From Gemmobacter aquarius (GTDB lineage: Bacteria; Pseudomonadota; Alphaproteobacteria; Rhodobacterales; Rhodobacteraceae), in NCBI RefSeq assembly GCF_003060865.1, contig NZ_CP028918.1, positions 3,630,577 to 3,694,576 on the forward strand: a stretch of DNA of 64,000 nt, given 5' to 3'. The position numbers and the translations under genes are program-made. Below the pieces are notes generated by a model. That model did not search any database. It worked only from the letters and a program-made list of their open reading frames with translations, and was not told the origin of the DNA. This document shows, in pieces, positions 46,269-53,623 of this stretch (the stretch's first letter is position 1; each line of letters opens with the position of its first letter).

Positions 46269-46702
46269 CGGACGATCTCGACGATCAGCACGTCGCTGAC
46301 CTTGTCGGTCAGTATGGCTTGTGCGGCCTCGAGCAATGCCTTGCGGAGGAGAACGAGGTTCGCGCCATCGGTGAACGATCCACGAAAGCCGCCTGCGTTC
46401 GAATGATCGAACAGCACCTGCAAGAAGGCATCGCGCAGCTTTGGTTCGATCTCGTACACACGTTCGGATGTGCCCGGCACCACCTCGAGGCTGAGCGACA
46501 GGATGACCATCGACACCACCCGCCCCTTTTCCAGCACCGGAACGACGAACTGGTTGTTCAGCTTGACATAATCGGGCGGGACGACGGTTTCTTCAGGGGG
46601 CGGCTCGGCCTCGGCGGCGGAGTGCGGCCGCAAGAAGTATCCGCCCCCTGCGCCAGCCAGAAGGGCGACCAGACCGATCAGGGGCAAAAGCAGCTTTTTC
46701 AT
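46256..46702 (-). CDS. Second FliL-like basal-body protein
   Basis: A 148-residue protein with an N-terminal membrane helix (LLLPLIGLVALLAGAGGGYFL), an acidic/proline linker, and a FliL-type periplasmic domain (YVKLNNQFVVPVLEKGRVVSMVILSLSLEV, LRDAFLQVLFDHSNAGGF, ILTDKVSDVLIVEIVRQ). It is distinct in sequence from fliL at 36942 and is the last gene of the flgB-to-flgH operon. The two paralogues may act at different places, for example stator versus ring. The start ATG overlaps the flgH stop. Confidence 0.82.
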   Translation of the reverse strand: MKKLLLPLIGLVALLAGAGGGYFLRPHSAAEAEPPPEETVVPPDYVKLNNQFVVPVLEKGRVVSMVILSLSLEVVPGTSERVYEIEPKLRDAFLQVLFDHSNAGGFRGSFTDGANLVLLRKALLEAAQAILTDKVSDVLIVEIVRQDS

Positions 46703-47418
46703 CAGAAGGGCAGCACGATGTCGGCGACCTGCTGGCCGTAGCGGGGCTGCTGCACATCGGTGATCTGGCCGCGCCCGCCATAGGAAATCTGCGCGCCTGC
46801 GATCTTGTCATAAGTGATCTCGTTCCTGCGCGAAATATCGACGGGGCGGACATAGCCCGACAAGAGAAGCTCGCGCAGTTCGAAATTCACACGCACCTCT
46901 TGCCGCCCCTCGATCCGCAGCACGCCATTGGGCAGCTTTTCCACCACGGTGGCGGCGACCCGCAGCGTCAGTTTTTCGGCGCGGCTGACCGACCCGTCAC
47001 CCTGAAAGGAAGATTTCGACGTCGCTTCTGCGGCATTCTCCATCGATGCGCCGTCGGGCAATTGTGCGTCTATGCGCTGCGGTATGCCGATCAGCGAGGG
47101 GATGCCCATGTCTTCCGCCGCGCTGCGGCTGCGGCCTGTGCTGTTCGAGATTTTGGCCGAATCGTCGATCTCGATCACCACGGTCATGATATCGCCCCTT
47201 TGGGCGGCGCGGCTGTCGCCGAACAGCGCACCGCGTTCGGCGCTCCACAGCGACGATCCGGCGGTGGGGCCGTCCTGATCGGATGACATCGGCAAGGGTG
47301 CCGAATACATGGCGTGATACTGGTTTGACCCTTCCAGCGGCGCAAAGCCGGGCGCGCGGCCCACCTGGTCCATGCGGGCGCAACCCGCAACCGACAATCC
47401 GATCAGCAACCAACGCAT
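46702..47418 (-). CDS. flgH: Flagellar L-ring lipoprotein FlgH
   Basis: A 238-residue lipoprotein. A short signal with lipobox VAGC precedes MDQVGRAPGFAPLEG, then GSLWS-type SSLWSAERGALFGDSRAAQRGDIMTVVIEIDDSAKISN, AATVVEKLPNGVLRIEGRQEV, and a C-terminus of DVQQPRYGQQVADIVLPF. It forms the L ring in the outer membrane, over FlgI. It overlaps flgA upstream by 16 nt. Confidence 0.95.
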   Translation of the reverse strand: MRWLLIGLSVAGCARMDQVGRAPGFAPLEGSNQYHAMYSAPLPMSSDQDGPTAGSSLWSAERGALFGDSRAAQRGDIMTVVIEIDDSAKISNSTGRSRSAAEDMGIPSLIGIPQRIDAQLPDGASMENAAEATSKSSFQGDGSVSRAEKLTLRVAATVVEKLPNGVLRIEGRQEVRVNFELRELLLSGYVRPVDISRRNEITYDKIAGAQISYGGRGQITDVQQPRYGQQVADIVLPF

Positions 47419-47831
47419 GGCGCACCTTTCACATCAATGGTTCCGTCCGGCAGGACCGTGCCGGTCAGGGTGGTCTTCGATCCGGTGTTCATGGCGCGAA
47501 CCGTATCGCCTGCCGCGCCTTCGGACAGCGCGCGGCCTTCAGCCATGATCACAAGGGTGCCTGCGCCGTAGCGCAGCGCGACCGGCTGGTTGCGCCGCAC
47601 GAGGATGGCGGGGCCAAGATCACCCGCCCGCAGCGGGCGACCGGCATAGATCGCGACCCGTGCGGTCTGGCCAAGCGCGGCTTGCAACGTGGTCAGCGCG
47701 CCGGGAATGGCGGCATCTGCCAAGACCACATCGGTGGCCGCAATCACCGCACCGGGCGCGATCAGCCGCGTGGCGATCAGGCTTTCGGCGCAGGCAGGCT
47801 GGGCGGCGAGCATCAGGCACAGCCAGCGCAT
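47403..47831 (-). CDS. flgA: P-ring assembly chaperone FlgA
   Basis: A 142-residue periplasmic protein with a short signal (MRWLCLMLAAQPACA) and an SAF-type beta-clip domain (RLIAPGAVIAATDVVLADAAIPGA, GRPLRAGDLGPAILVRRNQPVALRYGAGTLVIMAEGRAL, GDTVRAMNTGSKTTLTGTVLPDG). It lacks the extra N-terminal domain of enteric FlgA, as is usual in Alphaproteobacteria. It helps FlgI form the P ring. It is coupled to flgG by TGATG. Confidence 0.92.
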   Translation of the reverse strand: MRWLCLMLAAQPACAESLIATRLIAPGAVIAATDVVLADAAIPGALTTLQAALGQTARVAIYAGRPLRAGDLGPAILVRRNQPVALRYGAGTLVIMAEGRALSEGAAGDTVRAMNTGSKTTLTGTVLPDGTIDVKGAPCVGC

Positions 47832-48616
47832 CAGCGCACCTGCGTGGTGGCCGACAGCATCTGGTCGGCGGCGGTCAGCACCTTGGCGTTCAGCTCGTAT
47901 CCGCGCTGTGCCTTTATCAGTTCGGTCACCTCGCGCACGGCATCGACGCTGCTGTCTTCCAGATAGCCCTGCCGCAGGGTGCCGAAGCCTTCCGCCCCCG
48001 GCGTGCCGGTCTGAACGGGGCCTGACGCCGCGCTTTCCAGAAACAGGTTCGACCCCATCGCTTCCAACCCCTTTTCGTTTGAAAACGAGGCAAGGCCAAG
48101 CTGGCCCAGAAGCTGCGGTTGGGTCTGGTTCAGGAAATAGGCATAGACCTCGCCGTTGGCGTTGATCGAGATGCTGCGGGCATCATCGGGAATGGTGATG
48201 CCGGGTGCGACGGGATAGCCGTCTGACGTGACGATCTCGCCATCCGCGCTGCGGCGGAGCGACCCGTCGCGGGTATAGGCCGCAGCGCCCGAAGGCAACG
48301 TCACCTCGATATAGCCGCGCCCTTCGATCGCCACGTCCAGATCGCCGCCCGTCTGCGACAGCGACCCTTGCGACAGCACCACTGAAACGGCGGCGGGGCG
48401 AACCCCCATGCCAAGCTGGATGCCGGTGGGCAGCATCGTGCCATCCTCGGCGGTCACGGTGCCGGGGCGGGCGAGTTGCTGATACATCAGGTCGGCAAAA
48501 TCGGCGCGGCGGGCGTTGAAGCCGGTCGTCGACATGTTGGCAAGGTTGTGGGACACCACATCGACCCGCATTTGCTGCGCCGTCATGCCGGTTGCCGCGA
48601 TCTGCAAGGCTTTCAT
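47831..48616 (-). CDS. flgG: Distal rod protein FlgG
   Basis: A 261-residue axial protein: MKALQIAATGMTAQQMRVDVVSHNLANMSTTGFNARRADFADLMYQQ at the N-terminus, GDLDVAIEGRGYIEVTLPSG in the body, and the C-terminal helix VTELIKAQRGYELNAKVLTAADQMLSATTQVR. The length and motifs are those of FlgG, which makes the distal rod. flgF lies 2 nt upstream in the same operon. Confidence 0.96.
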   Translation of the reverse strand: MKALQIAATGMTAQQMRVDVVSHNLANMSTTGFNARRADFADLMYQQLARPGTVTAEDGTMLPTGIQLGMGVRPAAVSVVLSQGSLSQTGGDLDVAIEGRGYIEVTLPSGAAAYTRDGSLRRSADGEIVTSDGYPVAPGITIPDDARSISINANGEVYAYFLNQTQPQLLGQLGLASFSNEKGLEAMGSNLFLESAASGPVQTGTPGAEGFGTLRQGYLEDSSVDAVREVTELIKAQRGYELNAKVLTAADQMLSATTQVR

Positions 48617-48618
48617 CG

Positions 48619-49323
48619 CTATCTCCCCAAGGTCTGGATGACGCCGCGCAGCCGTTCGTCTTCGCGGTCGAGAAAGCCTTGGCCCAATTCATAGGCGCGC
48701 TGCACCTCGATCATGCGCGACACCTCGGTCACGGGGTCGACGTTGCTGTCTTCCAGCATGCCTTGCAGAAGCGTCGCCCCTTCGGCGGGCTGTACCGCGC
48801 CGCCGTCGAACAGGGTGCCGCTTTGGTGGCGCAGCGCCAGCGGGTCGACCGGTGCCCAAAGGCCGATACGGGCAAAGGGCTGGCCATTGGCCGAAAGCGT
48901 GCCATCGGCGGCAAGGGCGATCTGGCCCGCCGGAACGGTAACGGGCGTTCCGCCGGCATCGAGCAGCGGGTTGCCATCGGGCGTGACGAGCGTGCCTTGG
49001 GCCGACGGGGTGAAAGACCCCGCGCGCGTCAGGCGCTGCCCCTGGGGGGTGTTCACCAGGAAAAATCCGTCGCCCTGTATGGCGAAATCGAAGGTGCCGC
49101 CGGTGGTGGACATGCCGCCTTGGGTCAAGTCGACCACGCGGGCATTGGCATTGGCCATCGAGATCGATCCGCCCTCGCCCCCTTGGCGCAAGTATTCGGA
49201 AAACACCACCCCTTCGCGCCGGAAGCCTGCGGTCGACAGGTTAGCGATGTTGTTCGCCACCACCTGCATTTCGCGCATCAGGCCCGATTGGCGGGTCAGC
49301 GTGACATAGCCGCCGGTTTCCAT
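48619..49323 (-). CDS. flgF: Proximal rod protein FlgF
   Basis: A 234-residue rod protein starting METGGYVTLTRQSGLMREMQVVANNIANLSTAGFRREGVVF, with FDFAIQGDGFFLVNTPQGQRLTRAGSF and the C-terminal NVDPVTEVSRMIEVQRAYELGQGFL. The gene order fliQ-flgF-flgG-flgA-flgH matches other Rhodobacteraceae. The ATG overlaps the fliQ stop (TGATG); the frame extends upstream into fliQ but without family similarity. Confidence 0.94.
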   Translation of the reverse strand: METGGYVTLTRQSGLMREMQVVANNIANLSTAGFRREGVVFSEYLRQGGEGGSISMANANARVVDLTQGGMSTTGGTFDFAIQGDGFFLVNTPQGQRLTRAGSFTPSAQGTLVTPDGNPLLDAGGTPVTVPAGQIALAADGTLSANGQPFARIGLWAPVDPLALRHQSGTLFDGGAVQPAEGATLLQGMLEDSNVDPVTEVSRMIEVQRAYELGQGFLDREDERLRGVIQTLGR

Positions 49324-49592
49324 CAGTTGCCCCCCGCGACGACGGGGATGATCCCCATGGTAAAGAAATCGACCAGCCGCGCCGTCATGAAGCCCATCGC
49401 GACCCAGAAAACCGCGATCATCAGCGCCACCTTTGGCACGAATGTCAGCGTGGCCTCCTGCACGGATGTCAGCGCCTGCAACAGCCCGATCACCACCCCT
49501 GCGACCAGGGCCACGGCCAGCAAGGGGGCGGAAATCTGCACCGCGATCCACAGCGCGGCGCGCATCATGTCGTAAAGCAGCGTGTCGGTCAT
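49323..49592 (-). CDS. fliQ: Flagellar export gate protein FliQ
   Basis: An 89-residue protein with two membrane helices. ALLAVALVAGVVIGLLQALTSVQEATLTFVPK is the classic FliQ segment, followed by VALMIAVFWVAMGFM. It assembles with FliP and FliR as the export gate. Its gene is separated from fliP and fliR and sits between the rod genes fliE and flgF. ATGA overlap with fliE. Confidence 0.94.
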   Translation of the reverse strand: MTDTLLYDMMRAALWIAVQISAPLLAVALVAGVVIGLLQALTSVQEATLTFVPKVALMIAVFWVAMGFMTARLVDFFTMGIIPVVAGGN

Positions 49593-49849
49593 ATCGGCAT
49601 CCTCAGGATTTCCTGATAGGCCTCGACCACGCGGTCGCGGACTGTGGCCACGGTTTCCACGGCCATCTGCGACGAGGCCAGCGCCTCGACCAGCGCGTGC
49701 GGGTCGGCCCCGCCGGTCATGGCGCTGCGGGCGGTGGCCTCGCCCGCGTCGATGCGGGTGGTGAATTCCTCGACCTTGGCGGCAAGCGGAGAGGTTGCGG
49801 TCTTGGCCTGCGCGTAAAGATTTGCGGCAAAGGGTGAGCGGATGTCCAT
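49589..49849 (-). CDS. fliE: Hook-basal-body protein FliE
   Basis: An 86-residue protein with FliE features: an N-terminal amphipathic region and the C-terminal block ALVEALASSQMAVETVATVRDRVVEAYQEILRMPI. FliE links the MS ring to the rod and is the first rod export substrate. It lies 15 nt after flgC with an all-G ribosome site in the gap, and overlaps fliQ. Confidence 0.93.
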   Translation of the reverse strand: MDIRSPFAANLYAQAKTATSPLAAKVEEFTTRIDAGEATARSAMTGGADPHALVEALASSQMAVETVATVRDRVVEAYQEILRMPI

Positions 49850-49864
49850 TCTAGACCCCCCCCT
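49850..49864 (-). promoter_or_regulatory. Eight-G tract acting as fliE ribosome binding site
   Basis: Between the flgC stop and the fliE ATG the minus strand reads AAGGGGGGGGTCTAGA (the eight G are at 49856-49863). It is the only Shine-Dalgarno-like element available to fliE. A change in tract length would alter its spacing. Confidence 0.6.
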
Positions 49865-50242
49865 TTAGCGGCGGATCAGGTCGAACAGGCTTTGCGTCAT
49901 TTGACGCGCCTGATCGAACAGTTTGAGATTGGCCTCATAGCTGCGCTGTGCTTCGCGCGCATCCGCCAGTTCGATCACCAGATCGACGTTCGAGCCGTCA
50001 TAGTGACCGCTATCGTCCGACAAGGGATTGCCGGGATCGTAGACGCTTTGCAGTGGCGACCGGTCAAGCATGACCGGACCGGTGGCCACCGTGCCTTGGG
50101 CCATTTCGGCAAAAGACACCGTCTTGCGCTGGTAGCCGGGGGTATCGGCGTTGGCGATGTTTTCCGACAGGTGGCGCAACCGGGTCGATTGCGCCTCCAT
50201 CCCCGAGGCGGCGGCGCGAAGTGCTGTGACAAGCGATGCCAT
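49865..50242 (-). CDS. flgC: Proximal rod protein FlgC
   Basis: A 125-residue rod protein: MASLVTALRAAASGMEAQSTRLRHLSENIANADTPGYQRKTVSF at the N-terminus and the C-terminal GSNVDLVIELADAREAQRSYEANLKLFDQARQMTQSLFDLIRR. The ATG overlaps the flgB stop (TGATG); the GTG one codon earlier is less likely. It pairs with FlgB in the proximal rod. Confidence 0.94.
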   Translation of the reverse strand: MASLVTALRAAASGMEAQSTRLRHLSENIANADTPGYQRKTVSFAEMAQGTVATGPVMLDRSPLQSVYDPGNPLSDDSGHYDGSNVDLVIELADAREAQRSYEANLKLFDQARQMTQSLFDLIRR

Positions 50243-50574
50243 CACTGCCCCCCACGGCCAAGCGCGGCCCGCACGATGCCCGAAGTCGAGCGATAGATCG
50301 CCAGCGCCATTTCATGGCTGACCCGCACATCGGCCATGCGAAGCATCTGGTCCTGAAGTGACACCGAGTTGCCGTTGGGGTCGGTTGCGCCTGCTGTCAG
50401 TTCGGGCGTGTCACTTGCGCCACGGGCAAAGACTTCGGCGAAATCGGGCAGATCGCGGGCCTTGAACCCCGGCGTGTCGGCGTTCGCGACATTCTCGGCG
50501 ATCAGGCCCATACGCGCACCGGCATGGGATGCCAGCGCCTGCGCTATACGGGTAAGTTCCAGCTTTTCAAACAT
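50242..50574 (-). CDS. flgB: Proximal rod protein FlgB
   Basis: A 110-residue rod protein: ALASHAGARMGLIAENVANADTPGFKARDLPDF and the C-terminal DQMLRMADVRVSHEMALAIYRSTSGIVRAALGR. It is the first gene of the leftward operon flgB-flgC-fliE-fliQ-flgF-flgG-flgA-flgH-fliL2. It diverges from fliI across an 81-nt gap that holds a candidate CtrA box. Confidence 0.93.
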   Translation of the reverse strand: MFEKLELTRIAQALASHAGARMGLIAENVANADTPGFKARDLPDFAEVFARGASDTPELTAGATDPNGNSVSLQDQMLRMADVRVSHEMALAIYRSTSGIVRAALGRGGQ

Positions 50575-50597
50575 CTCGGGCTTCTCCCTCGACCAAG

Positions 50598-50612
50598 TTC
50601 ACCAAGGCTTAA
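50598..50612. promoter_or_regulatory. Candidate CtrA box between divergent flgB and fliI
   Basis: TTCA-N7-TTAA matches the consensus at 7 of 8 positions, the same form as the site at 26907-26921. It lies in the 81-nt gap between divergent start codons. Confidence 0.45.
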
Positions 50613-50655
50613 GGCTGATTCGCTAAGGAAGGGTGAAAGCGAGAAGGGAAAGCCG

Positions 50656-51963
50656 ATGACACCCGACACATTCGACCCGCTGCGCGCCCGGATTGCGATG
50701 ACCCGAGCCGTTTCGCGCCTTGGCCGCGTGTCGGGGCTTGGTGCGGGGGTGCTGCACGTGACGGGCCTGTCGCAGGTGGCCGCACTGGGTGACCGCGTGA
50801 CGCTCGGGTCCATCGGGGCTGAGGTGATCGGCCTGAATCCCGAGGCGCTGACGCTGCTGCCCGACCATGCGGCCGAGGGCATCGCCATCGGGGCGGCGGT
50901 CACGCATCTTGGGCCTGCCATGCTGTCACCGGCTGACGGTTGGATCGGGCGCGTGATCGACCCCGATGGCAACCCGCTTGACGGTCGCCCGTTGCTGCCG
51001 GGGCCGGTGCCGCGCCCGCTGCGCGCCGATCCGCCCGCTGCGGCGCGGCGGCGGCGGCTGGGGCCGCGCCTGCCCACCGGGCTTGCGGTGTTCGACACGC
51101 TTCTGCCCTTGGTGCAGGGCCAGCGCATCGGGCTGTTTGCGGGGTCCGGCGTAGGGAAATCGTCATTGCTGGGTGCCTTTGCGCGGGGTGTGGCGGCGGA
51201 TGTGGTGGTGCTTGCGCTTGTGGGCGAACGCGGGCGCGAATTGCGCGGCTTTGTCGAAGATGTGCTGGGCCGCGAAGGCATGGCCCGCAGCGTGGTGGTG
51301 GCGGCAACGTCCGACCAGTCGCCCCTGTTGCGGCGGCGCTGCATGATGGCCGCGATGACGGTGGCCGAACACTTCCGCGACCGTGGCGCGCATGTGCTGT
51401 TCCTTGCCGACAGCATCACCCGCTTTGCCGAGGCGCATCGCGAGGTGGCTTTGGCTGCCGGTGAAACTGCGGCCCTGCGCGGCTATCCCCCCTCGCTGTC
51501 GCATGCGATCATGTCGCTGGCCGAACGGGCAGGACCGGGGTCCGAGGGGGCGGGCGACATCACCGCCGTGCTGTCGGTGCTGGTCGCGGGGTCTGATATG
51601 GAGGAGCCGGTGGCCGATATCCTGCGCGGCACCATCGACGGGCATGTGGTGCTTGACCGCCGCATTGCCGAACGCGGGCGGTTTCCGGCGGTCGATCTTT
51701 TGCGGTCGGTGTCGCGCAGCCTGCCCGATTGCGCGTCAGGCGAAGAAAACGCGGCCATTACCGAAGCGCGGCGCCTGTTGGGCGCCTGGGACCGTGCCGA
51801 ACTGATGGTGCAATCGGGGCTTTACGCCGCAGGGTCCGACCCGCTGACCGACCGCGCGATCCGGCTTTTCCCGGCGCTCGATGCGTTTCTGGCCGAAACC
51901 GCACCCCACGGCGGCATCGGGGCGAGCTTTGGGCGGCTGGGCGGGATCTTGGCACAAAAATAG
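50656..51963 (+). CDS. fliI: Flagellar export ATPase FliI
   Basis: A 435-residue F1-beta-like ATPase: an N-terminal beta-barrel domain, Walker A GSGVGKSS near residue 163, LVGERGRELRGFVED, the Walker B region HVLFLADSITRFAEAHREVALAAGE, and PPSLSHAIMSLAERAG. It energises or unfolds export substrates and binds the FliH-like and FliJ-like proteins. ATG 50656 follows GAAGGGAAAG; more distant upstream codons in the frame fall in the promoter region. It is convergent with the DUF1217 gene. Confidence 0.95.
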   Translation: MTPDTFDPLRARIAMTRAVSRLGRVSGLGAGVLHVTGLSQVAALGDRVTLGSIGAEVIGLNPEALTLLPDHAAEGIAIGAAVTHLGPAMLSPADGWIGRVIDPDGNPLDGRPLLPGPVPRPLRADPPAAARRRRLGPRLPTGLAVFDTLLPLVQGQRIGLFAGSGVGKSSLLGAFARGVAADVVVLALVGERGRELRGFVEDVLGREGMARSVVVAATSDQSPLLRRRCMMAAMTVAEHFRDRGAHVLFLADSITRFAEAHREVALAAGETAALRGYPPSLSHAIMSLAERAGPGSEGAGDITAVLSVLVAGSDMEEPVADILRGTIDGHVVLDRRIAERGRFPAVDLLRSVSRSLPDCASGEENAAITEARRLLGAWDRAELMVQSGLYAAGSDPLTDRAIRLFPALDAFLAETAPHGGIGASFGRLGGILAQK

Positions 51964-51980
51964 TCTCTAACTTGGCCCGA

Positions 51981-52780
51981 TCATATGCGCCGCAAAAAGC
52001 TGCGGGTTTGTGAAAGCAGGGTTAGCGCGGTCGATTGCGGCTGGGTTCGCGCCTCGCCGTTCAATAGAAATCGCCGGATCAGATCTTCGGTCTTTGCCGG
52101 GTTGGCGAATTGCGAGACGGTTTCGTTGCCAAAGGTCGTCGCGGCCTTGTCCCGCAGCATCCCGACCTGACGGTCGATGTCTATGGCAGCAAAGGTGTCC
52201 GGCAGGTTCAGCGCCTTTTGCATGACGGTTCGCAACGGCGGGTTGCCGATGATCCGCAGCCATTTCGTCGTTTCCGAAGCCGGTCCTGCCGCGAGTGCCG
52301 TCAATTCGCGCCGCGCGTTCAGGGCAAGGCGAAAATCGCCATTCTGCGCGCCCACCGCGCTTTCGAAGCGGCGTTCCTGCCATTGCTTCAAGGTTTTGTC
52401 CGCAAAGTCGGACAGTTTGGTATTCGGCACCGAGAAATCGCCGAACCCGAAGGCTTCGGTCAGGGCCTTGTAGCGCGGGTCGGCCAGCCGCATCGCCAGC
52501 GCGCCGGGTTTCAGCGTACCATCCGACAGCACCTTTCGGATAAATGCGCGGCTGTCGATATCTGCCTCCAGCCCAAAGGCTTCCAGCGCGACCCGCAGCA
52601 ACCGCCGGTCGGCGACAAGCTGCTCGGCGGTGTCGATCTTGCCGATAGTCTGGCGGAAATACGCAACCTCGCGCTGGATTTCGGGCGCTTTCGCCAATGC
52701 TGCCTGCTGGGACACAGCGGTGCGCTTCAGAAAGCTCCACCCCCCGTGCCGCTTGCAGGCAGAACCGGTGAAAAGCTCAT
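51981..52780 (-). pseudogene. DUF1217 flagellar-locus protein, frameshifted near its 5' end
   Basis: The ATG at 52780 lies in an ATGA overlap with the flbT stop and opens MSFSPVLPASGTGG, but six G (minus strand; 52740-52745) shift it to an early TGA. With seven G the frame runs on as GWSFLKRTAVSQQAALAKAPEIQREVAYFRQTIGKIDTAEQLV to 51981, the DUF1217 pattern common beside flbT/flaF in Rhodobacteraceae. The intact protein would have about 266 residues, mostly helical, with unknown function. Restart at a downstream codon (for example the GTG in the AVSQQ region) could give about 244 residues. Confidence 0.87.
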
Positions 52781-53181
52781 GACGGGCGGGTTGCCATCAG
52801 CCGTTCCTCGCGCGGAAGCAGTGCCCGCAGCGCCTTGAGCGCTGCGTAAAACTCGCCCTCGAGCACCGAGTGAGAGGCAAGGCCAAGCTGTGTCCTGCTG
52901 TCAGAATCTGTCAGGACTTGGCTTAGCTGCTCGATCCCGCGCAACAGTTGCAGGCGGATTTCCCCCGCTTCGGCATCGCCGGTCAGCACCAGTTGCGCCA
53001 GATAGCAGACGCGCCTGACCGGAGTGTTGGCATTTTCAGGGTGGATCGCATCGCGCAGCCGCAGGATGTTGGCGTTCGGCGTCACCACGGCGATGCGCGA
53101 CCGCTTGTCGCCATTCTCGATCACCGCGCCGTTGATCAGCACCCGTTCATGCGGGCCGAGTTTCAGCACAAGGCCGCTCAT
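52777..53181 (-). CDS. flbT: Flagellin mRNA regulator FlbT
   Basis: A 134-residue FlbT protein: SGLVLKLGPHERVLINGAVIENGDKRSRIAVVTPNANILRLRDAI, then ANTPVRRVCYLAQLVLTGDAEAGEIRLQLLRGIEQLSQVL. In Caulobacter FlbT binds the 5' leader of flagellin mRNA and destabilises it until the hook is built. It is coupled to flaF (ATGA) and to the DUF1217 gene, with fliC immediately upstream. Confidence 0.94.
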   Translation of the reverse strand: MSGLVLKLGPHERVLINGAVIENGDKRSRIAVVTPNANILRLRDAIHPENANTPVRRVCYLAQLVLTGDAEAGEIRLQLLRGIEQLSQVLTDSDSRTQLGLASHSVLEGEFYAALKALRALLPREERLMATRPS

Positions 53182-53555
53182 GCCGTGCCCCCTTCGCCGC
53201 GTAGGCCGCGCATGACGGCGGTGTTGATATCGACAAGCACACCGACCGAAGACCGCCCTTCAAGGATGGCGCGGCTGTGTTCGGCGGTGAATTCGTACAG
53301 GTAGAACAGTTGCGCCCGCAACGCTTGAGGCAGGGCGTTCGACGGGTCGGCCACGTCTGCGCCAAGCACGGTCCACAGGCGCAGATTGGCATCGATCGCC
53401 TTTGCAAGAACCGTGAATTCGGTATCGCGGCGGCGCCAGGCCATGTTCAGATCGGCGGTGCATCGTGCGAGCAGATCGTATTCCACCGCGCGCGGGTTGC
53501 GTGCGGTCACGTCCGGTCGGGCATAGGCCCGCCGTGCCATAAGGTGGACTGTCAT
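53178..53555 (-). CDS. flaF: Flagellin synthesis regulator FlaF
   Basis: A 125-residue FlaF protein: ARRAYARPDVTARNPRAVEYDLLARCTADLNMAWRR, LAKAIDANLRLWTVLGADVADPSNALPQALRAQLFYLYEFTAEHSRAIL, SVGVLVDINTAVMRGL. In Alphaproteobacteria FlaF acts with FlbT in flagellin synthesis or secretion. ATG 53555 follows GGAGAAACCC. It is separated from fliC by 68 nt containing a GC-rich hairpin. Confidence 0.92.
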   Translation of the reverse strand: MTVHLMARRAYARPDVTARNPRAVEYDLLARCTADLNMAWRRRDTEFTVLAKAIDANLRLWTVLGADVADPSNALPQALRAQLFYLYEFTAEHSRAILEGRSSVGVLVDINTAVMRGLRGEGGTA

Positions 53556-53592
53556 GGGTTTCTCCGCTGGTGCCAAAGGCTAGGGGTGTGGC

Positions 53593-53615
53593 GGGGGCCG
53601 GTCTGGCCGGCCCCC
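53593..53615 (-). terminator. GC-rich hairpin after fliC
   Basis: A 9-bp perfect stem GGGGGCCGG / CCGGCCCCC with a 5-nt loop lies 9 nt past the fliC stop on the minus strand. It has no U tract, so it may stabilise flagellin mRNA or act only as a partial terminator before flaF-flbT. Confidence 0.6.
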
Positions 53616-53623
53616 TGTGATCA

